A stretch of 64,000 nt of DNA from Scortum barcoo (lineage: Eukaryota; Chordata; Actinopteri; Centrarchiformes; Terapontidae). Every line of letters starts with the position of its first letter. Within the stretch, counting starts at the first letter, position 1. Positions 32,901 through 48,149 of the stretch are shown here, one piece after another. The notes beneath the pieces are model-generated. The model did not search any database and had not been told where the DNA came from. It saw only the letters and a program-made list of their open reading frames with translations. The DNA lies in the NCBI GenBank assembly GCA_023238725.1, contig CM041545.1, forward strand, positions 15,591,501 to 15,655,500, given 5' to 3'. The translations under genes and the position numbers were made by a program.

Positions 32901-35900
32901 CAATAAGCCTATATACCTATCACTGTCCTAGGTGAAGTAAAATGCACTGGGTTTGCTGATATATTTTTCTTTTTTTTTTTTTTTTTTGTGGGTGCTTTTT
33001 TAAGCATGTCAGGAAAAAAAAGGGGGTTTGTATTTAAGCCACATTCAAGGAATTAAGTGTTAAACTCTCCAGCTTCAGGGCCTTCCTTCTCTTTCCTAGT
33101 GCCTCCCCACCATAGTTTACTGCTACAAGGAGGTTTCACTTTTTAAAAAAAAGAAAAAGAGCGTTAATGCTGATTTGTTCTGCGGTTTTAGTGTGTGCTG
33201 TGTAAAATACCTCGGCAACGCAACTTTGCCGCGTCCTACTTTGGAATTCTACGGGTGGAGAGTTTCTGTGCCGCCACGCTTTGTCACGCAAGATCATTTT
33301 CTTTGTTCATTCGGGGGGGAGGTCACTGGTCCACTGGGTGGAAATCGATAAGTTTAGCAACATAGCTGACTCGGTAAGCACCTCATTAGGAGTTCACCTT
33401 TTCTGAAAACATTCAGGAACTCAGCCTTGGGTGGCAAACGTTCAAATGTCTCTTTTTTTCTTTTTCATCTCTGTCCATCACACTGCACCTAATCTTTACA
33501 CTTTTAATTTCCACCCACAGCTTAATCTTTTTTTTTTTTTTTCCTTTTGCGCATCTTATTGATGTTTGGCATGTCAAAAAACCTTTTCCTCTCTCTCTCT
33601 CCATCTCTCTGCCTCGCTGTATCTTTGTGAGCAGGAGTTACAGCAAACCCTGCTTGCTTAGAGATGGGAGTTTAAAAGCAACAGTGGTAAAGTGGGGGAA
33701 AAAAGGAAGAAAAAAAAAAGAGTAGCTGCACCGGAGCACACTGCTCCCTGTGGCACAGAACATGTACACATCTCAATCTTGTGTCAGGGGTTGAGCTTAG
33801 CACTGCAGGACAAACAATGAAGAGGGAGGGGGGAGGGAAGGTCAACTGTAAAGATGGGAGTTATTACCTGGCGTGGAGCTGAGATGGAGGTGCGAGTTGT
33901 CGCGAGGACTTTTTATATTTTATATGAATAGCACTTAATTTAGCGCCGCTACGAAACAAGCCCATCCAACTGATACCAAGTGTGTTCAGAGACCATAGAA
34001 AATAGGATCCATGGGGGAGCTTGTGTAGGCCATCAAATGGTCTATTTATCATCTTCTGACCTGCTATAATGGAGCTATTGCAGGCTGTCTGTTTTAAGAT
34101 GAATGCTTGACTACAGGCAGTCTCATTTGTAGTGTGAATTCTCCTCCTAACCACACTTCTGTACATGTAATGTCCTGCCAGAGTGTTGTCACCTTAACGT
34201 CTCAAACGTCTGTTTGTTCACACGCAGCAAAATGGCAGGTTCTGCAGAAATGAAGCCCTGTATTTGATTTTTGAACTGCTTAGCACCGGTTATTAGCCAG
34301 ATATGTCTTGCATCAGGTCAGCTGCAGCATCATGTGACTTCCAGCAGGCGTGTTTTTTCTGTAGTTTATGTTTTACAACTTTCTGAGAAGAGCTCATACA
34401 TTGTTTCTGCTTCTGGTTGTGGGTGTATTTAAACAATCAGGGTTCATATGTATGTAAAGTGCAAAACCCAAGAATAGTCCACACATGAATTGTTCTCATA
34501 TAAAAATGTGCATTAAGAATCCTTTTTCTTACATTCTTAAACCTGATATGGCGAAGTGTAAATTAAAAATGGGCCCAGAGACTGAATTAAATATGCAACA
34601 TTATTCTTTTAGGCAACTTTACTCAGCATATGAAATCCTAAGCAGTTCATAGAGCTGCAGTAATAAGCCAGTCAATTATAAAACCTTTTTTAAAAATTGG
34701 ATGCTTTTGAGGTTTAATGATCATTGAGACACCACTGATGAGTTAAACTTGTGTTTCTAAGGGTTGATGACTGGGGCTTTGAATGCAACCACAAAGTTAA
34801 CAGGTTAACAGGTGTGTTAACTACAGTTGTCAATGTGACACAAGATGTGTGAGAAATTCAGTATATAAGTAAGGTGTTGGGCTGTATTGAACCGCAAGAA
34901 CGAGTCTCTGGAGCTCTACTTGAGATACTTCTTCCTAAAGGTATCTCCTTATTAGTGTTTTGCTTTTATATGCAGTAGTGGAGATCACTGACAAACAAAC
35001 ACAAGGTCTCCTGTAGGTGTGAAAGTTAAATCTTCAAGATTTTCTCACCGGAAAAAACAGTACATTGCTTCACACACAGGTGAGCTGACGAGCGAGTCTT
35101 TTGTGTTAAAAGCCTTTTTAAAAGCCTAACCATGCCTGGGTCACACTATTGCAAATGCAGAGCTTTCATCCATGGGCTCAAACACCATTGTGTTACACTG
35201 TACAGTGATAGATAGACATTTATTTAAATGAAGAAAACCTGTAATTATATCTTTAAATTGGGCTTAGATCTGGTCACAAGGCCAAAGCGTACAACTGATG
35301 AACATCTGTTGTGTTTCTCCTCATCCTCATTCATTCATTCATTAGGTTTTCCTTTTGGTTTGTTGACATGCAGTGGAATTAAGCTTTCCCCTTGTTCTTT
35401 TCAATACCAAGTTCAAAGACTTTAGACAGCCAAACATTAGCAGCTAAACCAATCCAAACAGTTGATTAACAAGCATTAACACATCTAGCCTTAGTTAACT
35501 CTGGAGTCAGGCTGGTGCACACACTTTGACAGATATTTATTTAATCGCCGCTGTGCATAGACCCAACTTTAAAAACGCGGTGCGAGGAGTGCAAGATCTT
35601 TTATGCATCTCGTCCCCGCTGTCATAACAAGCATCTCGATATTTTCTTGGCTGTAGTCTGAAAACGCTAAATGCTGTTTCGTTTGTTGTGCGTGTGTTTA
35701 TAGAGAAACATGAGTCTTTCCTTTTTTGCGAGAACAGGCTTTTCCAGAGACAAACAACAGATTGTGAGGTTGTATCACCTCACCCAATGGGGAACTCATT
35801 TGACAGGCAGAGACTGAAGAATCATGCTCATTTAGCTTAATGGGCGCAGGCTTAAGTGATGGCCTGGAAAGGATGAATGAATTGTGGTCGGTGACCCATG

Positions 35901-38900
35901 CTGGTTTCTCTCCTTTGCAGCCACTGTATTTTGCCCTGCTTTGTTTTTTTTGCCGTCAGTGTTTCTAGCCTTGCCTCGTGGCAGTGGTGGACAGCTTTGA
36001 TCTGAAGATAATTATTTGATCATTACCATTGCCGAGGGGCGCATTGTTGTTATCTTTGATGGACCGAACAAAGAAGTTTATGTAAATACCTCTAATGAAT
36101 GCACGAGCTTCGCTTTTCTTGCCTCTTTTTTCTCTGATTTATGCAAAGCAGCAACATGCACGATTGTTCATACATTTCCCTCCGATTTTATTAGTTGGCA
36201 AAGGAGATCAAAGATAATATTCGGCAAATGAGGGAAGGGCAAAATTCAATAGCTTTTTGTTTTGTAGAAATGGGGGTGTTTTTTTTTTTTTTTTTTTTAC
36301 TCATCGTGCGCTGTATGTTTAAAATGAATCAGCTGAGATGCAGTCTTTTGGGGTGATTTACTATAGCAGGATGAATGAAGAAACGGTGAGATCCTGATAA
36401 AGTGTTTACCCTTCCCTGTCCATAAACATGAGGTGTGAGCTCTGTTTACTTGTGTCTCGAACAAATTAGGTTGTCTGCTTATACACGTAATTGCTGAAGC
36501 TCGATGAAATGTAACAGTAGAATCCGATATTTAGACGTCCAAGCTGAGTGCGCTGGTTGTAGAGTACTTTATATATGTTGGGTATACATTGCTTCCTCCA
36601 TTAGCATTTTACACAGAACCTCCACTTGGGCTTTCAAAGCTTTCATAGGGTCACTGACGAGCGCAGGGACTCTCCCTGGCACTTCGTTAGACGTTAGCAT
36701 CAAAAATTAAAGGGAGCCTAAACTTTTTCATGTGTCCATCTGTCTTTTTAAGAATTTGATTGCGAAATGCAGCTGAGCTACCAATAAAAAAAAAAAAAGT
36801 CTTGCCCATCTACCTCGTTATCTTTGTAACCTCCATCCTGAGTTTCTTGACTGTGGGTTTTGCGTGGGTGTACCTCTTTAAGTCCGAGGCAGCTTATCTT
36901 GACATACGAGGCCGGACTAGTATCAAAGAATAAGCCCGGACGGTGCATCTAACGAGAGCGCGTTGCGAGCCGATTCCCAAAAGATTCATAAACTTTCTGC
37001 CTGTGTACTGTAGAGGGCCTTTCTAGTCTGTGCACTGAATGCATAATGTGACACTGATTTATAAAAGCAATTCCATTTAGTTGCTCTTTTTGCTCCTTGG
37101 GCTCCTCTGGTGTGTCCCCCACCACATAATAGAAGGCCCCCTGTGACAAAAACTGTGTAATGTATTTGCTCTCTCAGTAAAATACTTCTTATAATGCGGG
37201 CCAGACATTTGGGGGAGGTGGGGGAGGGGGAGGATTTGGGTGAAATCCATCAGCTCGTACAAAATATCTCTAAAAACCAAGCGCGAAATGTAGACATGTT
37301 AAATATTTTACACTTTAAATTTGCCCACAGATCACTGAGGTCACAGTCGGCGCATAACACAGCTATCGCATCCAAAGACTTTAATATAGTGCAGGAGGAG
37401 CGCAGATAACCTTTCAAACAAAGCTCTGGTTTGATTGAATAAGAGATGGAAAACAGAGAGGCCGTTTTCCATGAATGCTTAATTGGAGAAGGGCACCGCG
37501 TTGAATCAAAACGTTTAAATCAAGGTTTTTTTTTTCTTTTTTTTTTTTTATCGGGTTTCTAAGCAGATTAACTATTGAGCACCAATCTGTGCTTCCATAA
37601 TAACCAGCCATTCGATTTCACAGGATTTTTACTGAACCTGCACAAAATGGAAGCGGCGCCTCAAAAGGGTGAACGCGCTCAGTTTCTGTCCTTCTGTTAT
37701 GTGATTTGATTGGTTTTGTTAAGTTCACAGTGAGTCTGAGCTGAATGGTTCATTCTCCGCTGCTTCTGTCAGACTGCGATATTTTTCTCCCCTGCTATTT
37801 CGCTGTTGGAATCGGGCCGATCGATACTTATGCATACCGTCCTGACGTTTAATTCTGAGAATCAATCGTTTCATAAAAGCGTTGATACCAAGTTTTTTTT
37901 TTTTTTTTTTTTTGCAAGAAGGAATTGCCTTGTAGTTAATAAAAGTGAATGTGTATTTGGGGCTAAAATTGAATAAACAGATATGTAGCAAATCCCAGGA
38001 ATTATGCGTTTTCTCCCCAGGCTTTTCCTTCGCGTATTTAAAAACACATGCAGGCAGAAGAAACAACCACGCAGGGATGGCTGATGTTCATTTCATTCTG
38101 ACTGAACGTGACAGATTTACTGGGATTAGTTTGCTTATTATGGAACTCACTGGTCTGGTATTTTATTAACTCAGCTGACATAATACTGAAAAACAACTCA
38201 TAAAACAGTTAAAAAAAAAGAAAAGAAAATGTATTGAAAATATCAAGAAAATGAATAGATTTTAATTTGTTCTTTCATAATTGCAGTTCATATGACAAGT
38301 TTGGTTCATTCAAACGAATATAAAAACTTTTAAATGGATTAATTCCTTGGTGTCTCCTTTTTACTTTAATTCTCTGTAAAAGGATTTTCACTTACTTTTA
38401 TATGTACACAAGAGTACAGTACATAAAAAGAGAGAGTGCCACGACTAACCACTCTTCTAAATACCTTTTTAGCTCGTTCGGGTTGGAAAGACAGTTCTGG
38501 CCGTGGGGACTCTGACTAACCAGTTGATGTGAATGAGCAGAATAGTGGAGTCCAACCTTGGCTGTTGAGGGTAAATGAAGCATGGGCAGAGAGAAGTCTT
38601 GGAGGGCAGGCATAGTGCATGGAATAGATGCTGTTTGCTTCTCGAGGTGGTGTGTGTACGCTCACGTATGGATTCTTGCTGCTGCTGCTGCTGCAAAAAA
38701 AAGTTTGCTCTCATGTGAGAGCTATCGAGCTGCTCAAGAGCTGGTGAAATTTCCTTTGCCCGGGCAGGGCTCTTGTGTGCAACTTCTAACTTATCTTGCG
38801 GGAGAGCTGTAGTGGAAATGCAGCTTACCTGTCTGCTGATACCCAGCCAGTCGGTTGCAGACAGCTCTGTGCCAGCGCTCAGTGTGACACACCGCAAAAG

Positions 38901-41900
38901 CAGCTTTTGACGAATGCTAGTACATCTTATAGAGTCCTCCATAAAGCTCCTGTAATTTTTCTGTAGAGCATTCATGGGTATGCTAACTTTTTTAGTGTGC
39001 CGTTTTCATGCATAATTAATTTAGTGCAAATCAAAGGATCAGTCAGTCTTCAGTACAAGAGATTTGAGTCCCTTTTTCTCTGTGGCATCCGCTCCTTGCC
39101 AATAACAGAAATGGCAACAAAGACCAATCCAATCTTTTTTGGATTAAAAGGAATAATGTGAAAACAGTGCACTGCCAAAAATAGGCAGTAAAGTGCTCCA
39201 TTTTGTAGCCTCACTCGTCCATTCCTTTTTCCACCCCGTTCCAGCTTTAACGGTGTTTTTATGTTGAATTTTCATAGTTGTTTTTTTTTTTTTTTTTCAA
39301 TTATAACTTTTTCTTTCGGGCGGGTGATTTTGGTCTTCTTTCCACTAAGAGGGAACCGAATTGCCTCGAATTATGTTTAGTCTCTGAGCAAGTGCATTGG
39401 TGGGTCCATAAAATTGCAATCCGAAAAACATTATCACGCCACTCTGCCATAATTGTGACCAGAGAGGACTAAAGATGGAAGTGAGAGCCGGCATCAAACT
39501 GTCAGTAAAATGTATGGTTTACGCAGAACCTGGCCCACTGGAATCCACTCGCTCCCCCTCCCTCTTTTGGCTTCAAACAGACCAAACGGACTGTAAATGT
39601 CCTCCTACTGGTTGACAGGTTAGACCTCCAGATCAGAGGCAGGATGAAAGCCCTGTTTCACTCTGTTTGGGCTCCAGTTGCTCTCTCTCTCCCTCTCGTC
39701 CTTGTTTCTTTCATGCACCCTCTATATTGTTCACCAACCTCTGCTTTTATTCTGAACTCGTCATACTCTGTTTTCTTCTGCTAACAGGAGACGGTGCTCT
39801 ATGTTTCAGTAGTTTCTGGATTTCAGTGTCTCTTTTTTTTTAAAAACACTTCCAAAAAAAGTGTGTTTTCCTTATCTATTTTATCTTTTTTAACTTCGAT
39901 CTTACAGTACATGCCGCAGAGTAAGGCTTGTGTTCCTATCCCTAATATTATGTGTAGCATTGGTTCATTATCAGTGTGGAAAAATGCAGTTAAATGGTCT
40001 CGACTAACCTAGTTAATGGAATTATTGAAATCACATAAGGGTCTTATTTTGCAAACATGACAGGCAGTGTGTGTGTTTTCAAAGAGGAAAAGGAGAGTCA
40101 TTGTTCATATAAGCTGGTCACAATGATGTTTAAGACCCATAAAATTTGATTCCCACCAGAATTTGCTCTGCACCTTGGAAACGCGCCAGCTCTGCACAGC
40201 TCACTACCGTCCTATCCCCACGGTTCCTACAAAATATTTTAAACCTTTTATCTATGCTGGTGTGTTTTGTACCTATTTGCATTCCCTCCGAGCTGTACGA
40301 TCTCCGAGATTTCCCTTCAGATAAAGAATGTGCACCATTAATCTCCCCTCGACTGATGGGTTCCCTCCCACATTTTTTTTTTTTTCATGCTCCACCATGC
40401 ACATCTGTCCAAGTTCCTGGTGGAGCTGGCTTTATCTGCACAAGGACACATGTTCCTAGCCGTCTTTTCTCTCCAGATGTCAGTCTGGATAATGTCGGCC
40501 CATTGACTTCAAACAAAACACAGACATTTTCCCCACTCTAAGTAGTCGGTAAGACGTGACCTCAGGTAGTGTATATTAAGGTATAAGGAACCATTGTTGT
40601 TTTGTCAGATACCGGCGGCACTGAACAAAGGAACTTTATACAAAGGGAATCATACAGACAGTAATTATTAATTGTTCAGTTAGCGGGGATGCTCATGACA
40701 TCTCCTTGAAATGTGTTTGTTTTGTTGTTTGAATGCTTCTCAGTCCTGAATATTTGCCTTTATTATGCATCTGCACATTCTGTCCAGTCATTATATCTGC
40801 TGAAGGATGGGTGCCTGTAAAGGTTTCAAATTGATTATTAAGCGCAATATGTTTCCTTGTCACTATTATCAAACTCCACAATTTCTATTTGCCATTTTTT
40901 TTTTTTTCCGAATACATCTCAGACAGATTTAATCTTTTTCTTTCATGCAGCATCGGTGAAACTGAATAGAGTTTTCTTTCAGCACAGCTATACACTTCTG
41001 CTAAGCCTTCAGGGAAAATGGGCATTTGGCCTCACACATTGTATGCTTATCCAGAGGAAGCTCATTGGTATGACATGGCTGTATCCCCCCCGCTCGTCTC
41101 CACAGCCCACAGTGTGCATTTTGTCAGGTATTTTGTCTGGCTCTGGATTAGCTCTGATCCAACGGCAATTACCCTTGGAAGTGTAACACAGCATAGCGTG
41201 CTCTCCCGAGGTCACTGGTAGGTGATGTGTCTTCGGACTGGTTAGGAGCATTGTCAAGGTGAGGAATGGGCACACGCAAATGTGCAGCCCTTTACTTCAT
41301 GGCAGATTTGTGGCTGTTTATGTACAGGGCCTCCATACGCGTTTACAGGATTGTCCATCATTATGATTTTAATGCGGGAAGTGGACTGTTTGCAGAGCTG
41401 TACAAATTAAAGCTGATTTGATTAAGACACTACACAAATACAGTTTAAGTAATGCAACCATGCATAGACCCAACGGTGATAAAACAAGTGTTGATAGCTT
41501 ACACAGAAACGCATGTTTGTACAACATATCCTCCTCCCATCTGTTTCACGGTGTTAGACATTCAGTGGGAGAATGAAAAACACATGTAGCATGTGTTTTT
41601 TTTAATGTTAATGTCACCTCCTCTGTGTGAATGAATCACACAAAGCAAACAGGGAGAAAACTGTGAGGCCCTTAGCCAACTGGAGGCGGTGCGGTGCAGT
41701 CCAAAGGAACAAAGCTAGATAAGGTTTTTTTTTTTTTTTAATAATTACCCTGTGATATGGCTTTGAAAGTGGAAAACCAACCTGCCCTGGACTTTGTTTT
41801 CTCACTGGTGACACTGAGGAACAGGTGTCTGGTAGTGGTGGTGATGGCAAATGGATGCCATATTACAGATGTGCTTTCCCATTTTCCTTTGCAGAACTGA

Positions 41901-44900
41901 AGTTACAACCAAGCAAATACTAATTTCTCTTGTAGTGACATTATGCAGACTTAACACCTCAACAAAAAAGAAACTACAGATTCATTGGTAATGGAAATAA
42001 TCATGCGTTGCGGTCCAAGCCCCTAGGTTGACATTAAGAAACAACCTCCATTTCTTCTATTTTTACTAAAAAAGTGTTCAGGGGCGGTTCTGTGTGACTC
42101 TCAGCTCTTTTGGTAAAATGTGTTTATATCTCTGTGTGTACAAGATCCCCAAAGGCAGCAACGCGTCTGTGTGTGATGGTCAGGACTCTGATTTGCTTCT
42201 GATACCTGCTGCCAGAGGGTAAATATGACACACCGACACTACTGTTGTCATTGCTGTATACAATACCTTCATGTTTTCTGTAAGCTTTGAAATCACAACT
42301 TTGAAGATTACCTTTCCTGACAGTTGGGGATAAATGGTAGATTTATTATTTACTTTCTTTTTTATCTCCCTTTAAGACTTTGTGCACAACTTACTGAAAA
42401 CACATAGAGACATCACTATGGGATCTTGTAAGTTAATGGGATTCTGCCATTATTGTAATTAAATCCCCCAGCCTATGATCATTGATTAGCCCCAATTACT
42501 GTAAAATGTAGCAGAAGGCAGAGTCCATGATTACCAGTGGCATAGCCCACTTCAATCATCCAGCTCACAGAAACATGTAATTACTGATTGGATAAAACCT
42601 GTGATTTATTTACACATGACTGACACTGTACATGTGACTCATGAGGTTTTGTTTTTGTCCCCTATAAATGTACAATTCTAAATACTGTAATTGAAAATAG
42701 AAATAATTGTTGTATTCTGGACTGGCGTTTGTAGTAAAAAACATCCTGGACCTTGCATGACCTGTTGTCGTCTGTAGAAGGAAAATATAGAAAAATATAT
42801 TATTTGAAAAAAGAAAAAAAGAAGCCAGATTTAGTCCCACTTCCAAAACGATTGTCAAGATTACCTATATTGCAGTTACGGATTATTTCATGAAGATATA
42901 TGGACATTTTGGCGTGAGGAAACTCGAGAGATCATCCTATATTGCAGGGTGTGTGCGGTGTGCCTTCCACCCATTAGTTCAACAGTGTGATCGCTGTTCC
43001 GTAACATGACCGCAATCAGGACAAATGCACTATTAACTCTGTAATGAGACAGCTCAACAAACAGAATTAATGGGTCCATTCAAAATTGCACTCTCCAGCA
43101 ATCAACACTTAGTTAGGGTTGTAACTACGGCTGTCAGATTCTGGGAGAATTCTCCATCAGGGCTTAAGTGAGGACACAAATATATAGATTGATTTTGTTG
43201 TTTCTAACTCCCAGGCAACTTTGCACATACACATACCACAACTTTTGTGTCTTGTCAAGTTGTAACATTTTAAATAGTGGACTAAATTCTCTCAGAAAAG
43301 TGCTAATTGTGAGTATATTTTCATTTTTTTACTTTAAAAAACTCTTATTGGATATATTAGGGGTACTCTGGGGCATATTTTACCAAAGCTCAGTCTCTTA
43401 GTGTATAGCTTTATAAGCAGACCTTAATTATTGAAGGTTCTCTTTGCTGATTTTCAACTTGGAACCCTTTTTTTTTAAACCCTTTTTCTATGAAGTCTGT
43501 AGGACATGAAAAAGCTGTATATGCGATTGCATTCAGTGCATCAAGAGCTCACCACCACCGCCTGCCTGCTCTCAAGAAGGTGTTGTACAATGTGTGATCC
43601 CACAGTTTTTTACAGTAAATACTGGCAGCACTCTCACCTCACTTGTGTTTATAGCGCGATGTACCGTACTATACTGTATGTGTTATATCTCCTCTTTGTC
43701 TCGATGCTGTTTCCTAAGTTTGCGTGCAAACCAAAAAGGCAGCTGTGTACTTGTTATTAGCCTTCAGCGAACTCTGGAACAATACAGCTGATGGCAAAAT
43801 GTATGGTAGCATTTCTGACTAATATGTGATATATTATCCCTTAGAAAGTGTCAAAATGAAATGAAATTCAAAACAATCACATTGCATACTCGCAGTCTCT
43901 GTTACTGAATGTATTGTTTTTCATTTTCTATCTAATATAATAATATTCCTCCACTCTAAGGCCCTGGTGCCTTGACAGTGTAACTAAAAACTGGAAGTTG
44001 AAATTTTGACTCATTGTAACATCAGATCTCAGCACTAAGTTGATGTCGATGCGCATAGAGTGCTAAGCTAGAAATCAGTAATGAGAATCTGAACTGCTTC
44101 TGAACCTCTGTCAGAGTGTCTGTGGAAAAAAAGATATAAAATGTGTCTCAAAGCTCGAAGGTTGAGCCGACAATTCATATAAATGTACACGATGAAAGTT
44201 AGATAAAGGTCCTGGTTTGATTTAGTATTGCAAAGCCCTCTTAACATAAACATGAGGTCATGTATTTGATATTTGTATCTACACTTTTGCCTTGTTTGAT
44301 ACTGTCAGAGCGCGACAATTCAACATTAATAAACTCTCAGACAACCCAATGATGGATTTATCCCTTAGCTCTTGCACTATTACATCCACTGATCTAATGG
44401 GATTTTCCAGACTGACTATTATGATGAAGTAGGCAAATGATTGTCAGGATGTTGCCACTCATCAGTCATATTAATTGCATTATATGTCATTATTACAGTC
44501 TCCTAATGGATGATAGCTGGTTGCAGGCTGGCTCTCTTCTCCTTAACCTAATTGAGTTTGAGCCAACGTTTTTTTTCTCTCCCAGTGCAAACTTGAGTGC
44601 TGTCTTTCCTTGTGTCTCCATAAAAAAAAACATTGCTTCCTTTGACTACTTAATGCTATTTGTCAGTAGATTTGAACAGCCTTCTTAGTTTTCAACCTAT
44701 TGATTCGGTGACTGTTAAAGGTTACATGGCTTAAGAAAGTCAACATCTAATATACAGGGATCAAAACAAACATATTTTTAGGGTATTGATTTTTTTTTTC
44801 TTCACTGCAGTAATGCCTCCCAGACTAAACAAAGAAGAAGAGAGCCTGCTTTTCACTCGTTTGGAGCCATTTCCAGCTCTATTGTGCTAACAATGAGAAA

Positions 44901-47900
44901 CCGCACAAATCCACGAGTGAAATGATAAATTAATGAGAAAGTCAAAATGAGGAATTTGAAGAATTCTTTAAAGGTCAACAGAAATCACTACAAAAGCGCC
45001 CGAGAGATGATTGGTATGCGAAAACTAATTAGAAGTTACATACTTAATAACAAAAAAGTTGAGTGCACCATTCATGTTTTCTTGTCAGATCTTTGCAGTC
45101 AGTTCTATTATCTGAATCTTGAACTACCTTTCAAGGTTTTTCATTTCCACGCAGCACGCACCTTAGACCTCCCTGTTTAATTTCAATTGCTCAGTATTCA
45201 TGGTTATATGGCTGGTATGGCACTCCGCCTGTTTGACTGGCAGAGGCAGTTTGATTAGTCGTGATGCCATCTCCCTGCTAAGGTCAGACAGGTTCCTAAT
45301 GATGTGTTGTGTGGTTTTATGGACTCTTCCCATGAGCATTGGGCCGGCTACTGTAATAAGCTGTCACTGAGGCAGAATCACCCATTAGAAGCCCCTCGTA
45401 AATGTCCATATAGTCTCCAGACGTGGAGGTGAAAGTGACTCAATCATGTCACGTTCATGACATTTTGCGGCTGCTTGTTTGGCTCGAAAACAATTAACGC
45501 TTTCAAGTCAAATGAGGTTGAGAAAAGCGACGGGGAGGATCAGGAGCGCAGCACTGATTCAACCACAAATGAAACTGCTGGTCATTTTTGACAGTTCTGC
45601 ATTTGCTGATTTTGCAAAGGATTTGGCAAAATTCTGTCATAAGACATTCTAGTCAGAAAAAGACTTTCAGGATGTGACAGGACTGTGAATGCCAGAGGGG
45701 CTTTCATTCATTTTGAACTTTTCAGGGTTGACAGGGTTGTCGTTCTTTAGTCCTTGTTTGAGTCTGTTTATATTCATGTCTTTTTTTCATATACTGTGGT
45801 ATATTGCCATCGACCTAAAAAGTTACATGACTAGATATTCTATGTACTTCCTCTTGGTTAATATGATCCTAAATTAAATGTAACATTTGTAGACTTGAAA
45901 ATAAAATCCACCAAAATGAAGTAAATGTTTATTAAGGCTGAAATGAAGTGGCGCTGCTGCCATTTTTCAGGTTTACAAACGGCAATAAAACTTTGATTAA
46001 AATATGTCTCATATTCTTAAATTGATATTGAATAAACTTGCATGCCAGTTTTAAATAACCCTTAATAAAAGCTGTAACAGTGAAGAGATACCCGACTGCG
46101 AGGATACAGTGAGATTGAGATTCAGTGTTGCTCTCATTTCTGATTTCTTCCTAGTTTTGAAGGAGAAACCCAAGGCTGCGGTCCTTGTTTGTTTAGCATG
46201 ATGTGCGTGTAAGTGCACTTTATCTGCCACGTGGTGTTTATCTCCATAGGACGAAACAGACCTTTTTTGTCATATTCTCACTCCTGGCACACCACAAATC
46301 TTGAAAGTCTGTCTGCTGCTTTCAGGTGGGTTTTTGTTGTCATGGCGACACTACGATCAGCTTGGGGCATGTAGCATTTAGAGCTGATCTTGACTTTACA
46401 AAATTTCCACAGATCAATGCGATACCGCGTATGCGAAGTGTGATTTCAAAATCATCTCACGGAAAGGTGCTGGGACTACATGCAGGTTATTTATGTTCCA
46501 ACAGTTAAGTTTATTCAAGTGGCAACTGAAGATGAATGTTGCAGCCGGTGTGGAAAAGCCTAAATCTATTGTCTCCAGAGGGTTGTCATCACTGTCGTCA
46601 TCACTGAACACAGTTACACTGCTTTGCAAGCAAACATTAGTTTTGATGTAAAGCACACCACGGCTTGGCCCTGTGTTGGTCCCTTTTTCTGTTTTGGCAC
46701 ATATGTTGTGGTCTTTGTTTTATGGCAACAAACAGTGGAACATGTATGCCCACAGGAGATGCTATAATAAAGCCTTATGGTGCAATTCTGACTCTCCATC
46801 TGGTGGGGTCTGATATTTAGTGCCTCTTCATCAATTTTGGCTGTAAGGCCTGTGACATCCAACTGTGCTTTTCTTTTTTTCTTTTTTTTTTTTAAACCTT
46901 AAATATGATGGTCATAAATAACAGTTCTTTTATGTATTGGAACTAAATATTCAGCTGTAAAGTCCTTACAGTATAATCAGTCTATGGTTGTTTTATGGGA
47001 CTGAAAGCCCAACATTCAAAGTCAAGAGTCATTTCCTTTATCCTCCTCCTCCTTTTATTACCAATTGTTGAGGCACTGATTTGACATGTACACCAGTACT
47101 TGCTTGTTTACTTGGACTCTGTCTAATATCACACCCTTTAATGGTCTACATTTACTGTCAGTGTCTGAATTGAGTTTGAAATTCAAGCACAAATAATGCT
47201 CACTACAGAGAAAACTATAATAATGAAGAGTACCACGGGGGTTAATGAAGGGATAATTTCAGACAAAGCTCTGGTTAAATCTGGCCAGCGATGACTTCTG
47301 GTTCTGTTCTGTTCAGTGATTTTTAGTGTGGCTGTACAATCCAAAACACAGTCCTGTGAAAATCATTTTCATTTAAGCCAATCTGTGGAAGGATATTCAT
47401 TGGCTGTTTCCACCTCATACCTTATTACATATACCTCGGTGTGTTTTTCCCCTCACGTGTGCAAAAAGCTATCTGTATCGTTAGCCTCTCCTCTGCTAAA
47501 TATGTGACTGCTTTTGCTTCCAAGGAACTACAAGAGTCTGCCAAGCTCCTGCATCTACTTTAGTAATGCCAGGTTTTGTGTATGTAACAGCTTTTTTCAC
47601 ACTCTACATGGCTGAGGGGCTGCTGCATAATTTAGTGGTCTGGAGTGTTGACCTCATCCAAGTTGTGACAAGGAGCATTTATTATACTCTTAGTTTTTTT
47701 TTTTTTTTTTTTCATATTTGTGTGGCCTTTGGGAGCTGGAGACTTTGTTCCTTAACAACTCACATTTTCAAAAAGGTGATTGATGACTTCCAACAAAGGC
47801 TCAGGAAAAAAACGGATGTGTGTATGGATCCTTTTGCTTCCCACGCCACCCCTGCCCCCTCCATGCAACCTGCCATGAGACATAAATGCCTCCCACATGA

Positions 47901-48140
47901 GCATTTTATTCCTGTAATGTGTTAATTTAACTCAAGGTTTCTAAATGGATCCTTCAAGGCCTTTCCTTTTGTTGAAAATGAATTTCGCCGATTTTTTTTT
48001 TCACAAGTATAAACAAAAGGGAAAAGCCATGGCTACTTACTGTTAGAACATCGATTTAATGCTTTTACAAGACCCAATTTTTTTGCAGCGCTGGACAGTT
48101 CTGTTAGCACTTTTCATTTCAGCTCTGCTAAGCCGTCCTG
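30000..48140. other. intron 1 segment without recognised transposons
   Basis: 18 kb in which I recognise no mobile element, exon or RNA gene; only homopolymer T-runs and a (CTG)6 at 38677-38694 stand out. Several blocks have balanced composition, no low-complexity and clustered motifs such as AACAAAG, ATGCAAAG and TAATTAA, for example about 30900-31230, 33880-34170, 35530-36230, 36480-36720 and 36950-37420. Such blocks are what conserved noncoding elements look like in fish introns, but conservation was not measured. Confidence 0.4.
38677..38694. repeat. (CTG)6 trinucleotide repeat
   Basis: Six TGC/CTG units followed by an A-run. A minus-strand open frame crossing it shows a Gln run, but this frame has no other coding signal. 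Confidence 0.85.
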
Positions 48141-48149
48141 TCGCGAACC

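Noticed and set aside
40146..40541. 131-codon open frame inside intron 1
   Set aside because: It does not start with a convincing ATG, includes a poly-Phe run from a T-tract, and shows no recognisable domain.
35554..41480. Repeated 14-mer TGCATAGACCCAAC (about 35554 and 41464)
   Set aside because: Only the 14 bases are shared and the flanks are unrelated, so chance is the simplest explanation.
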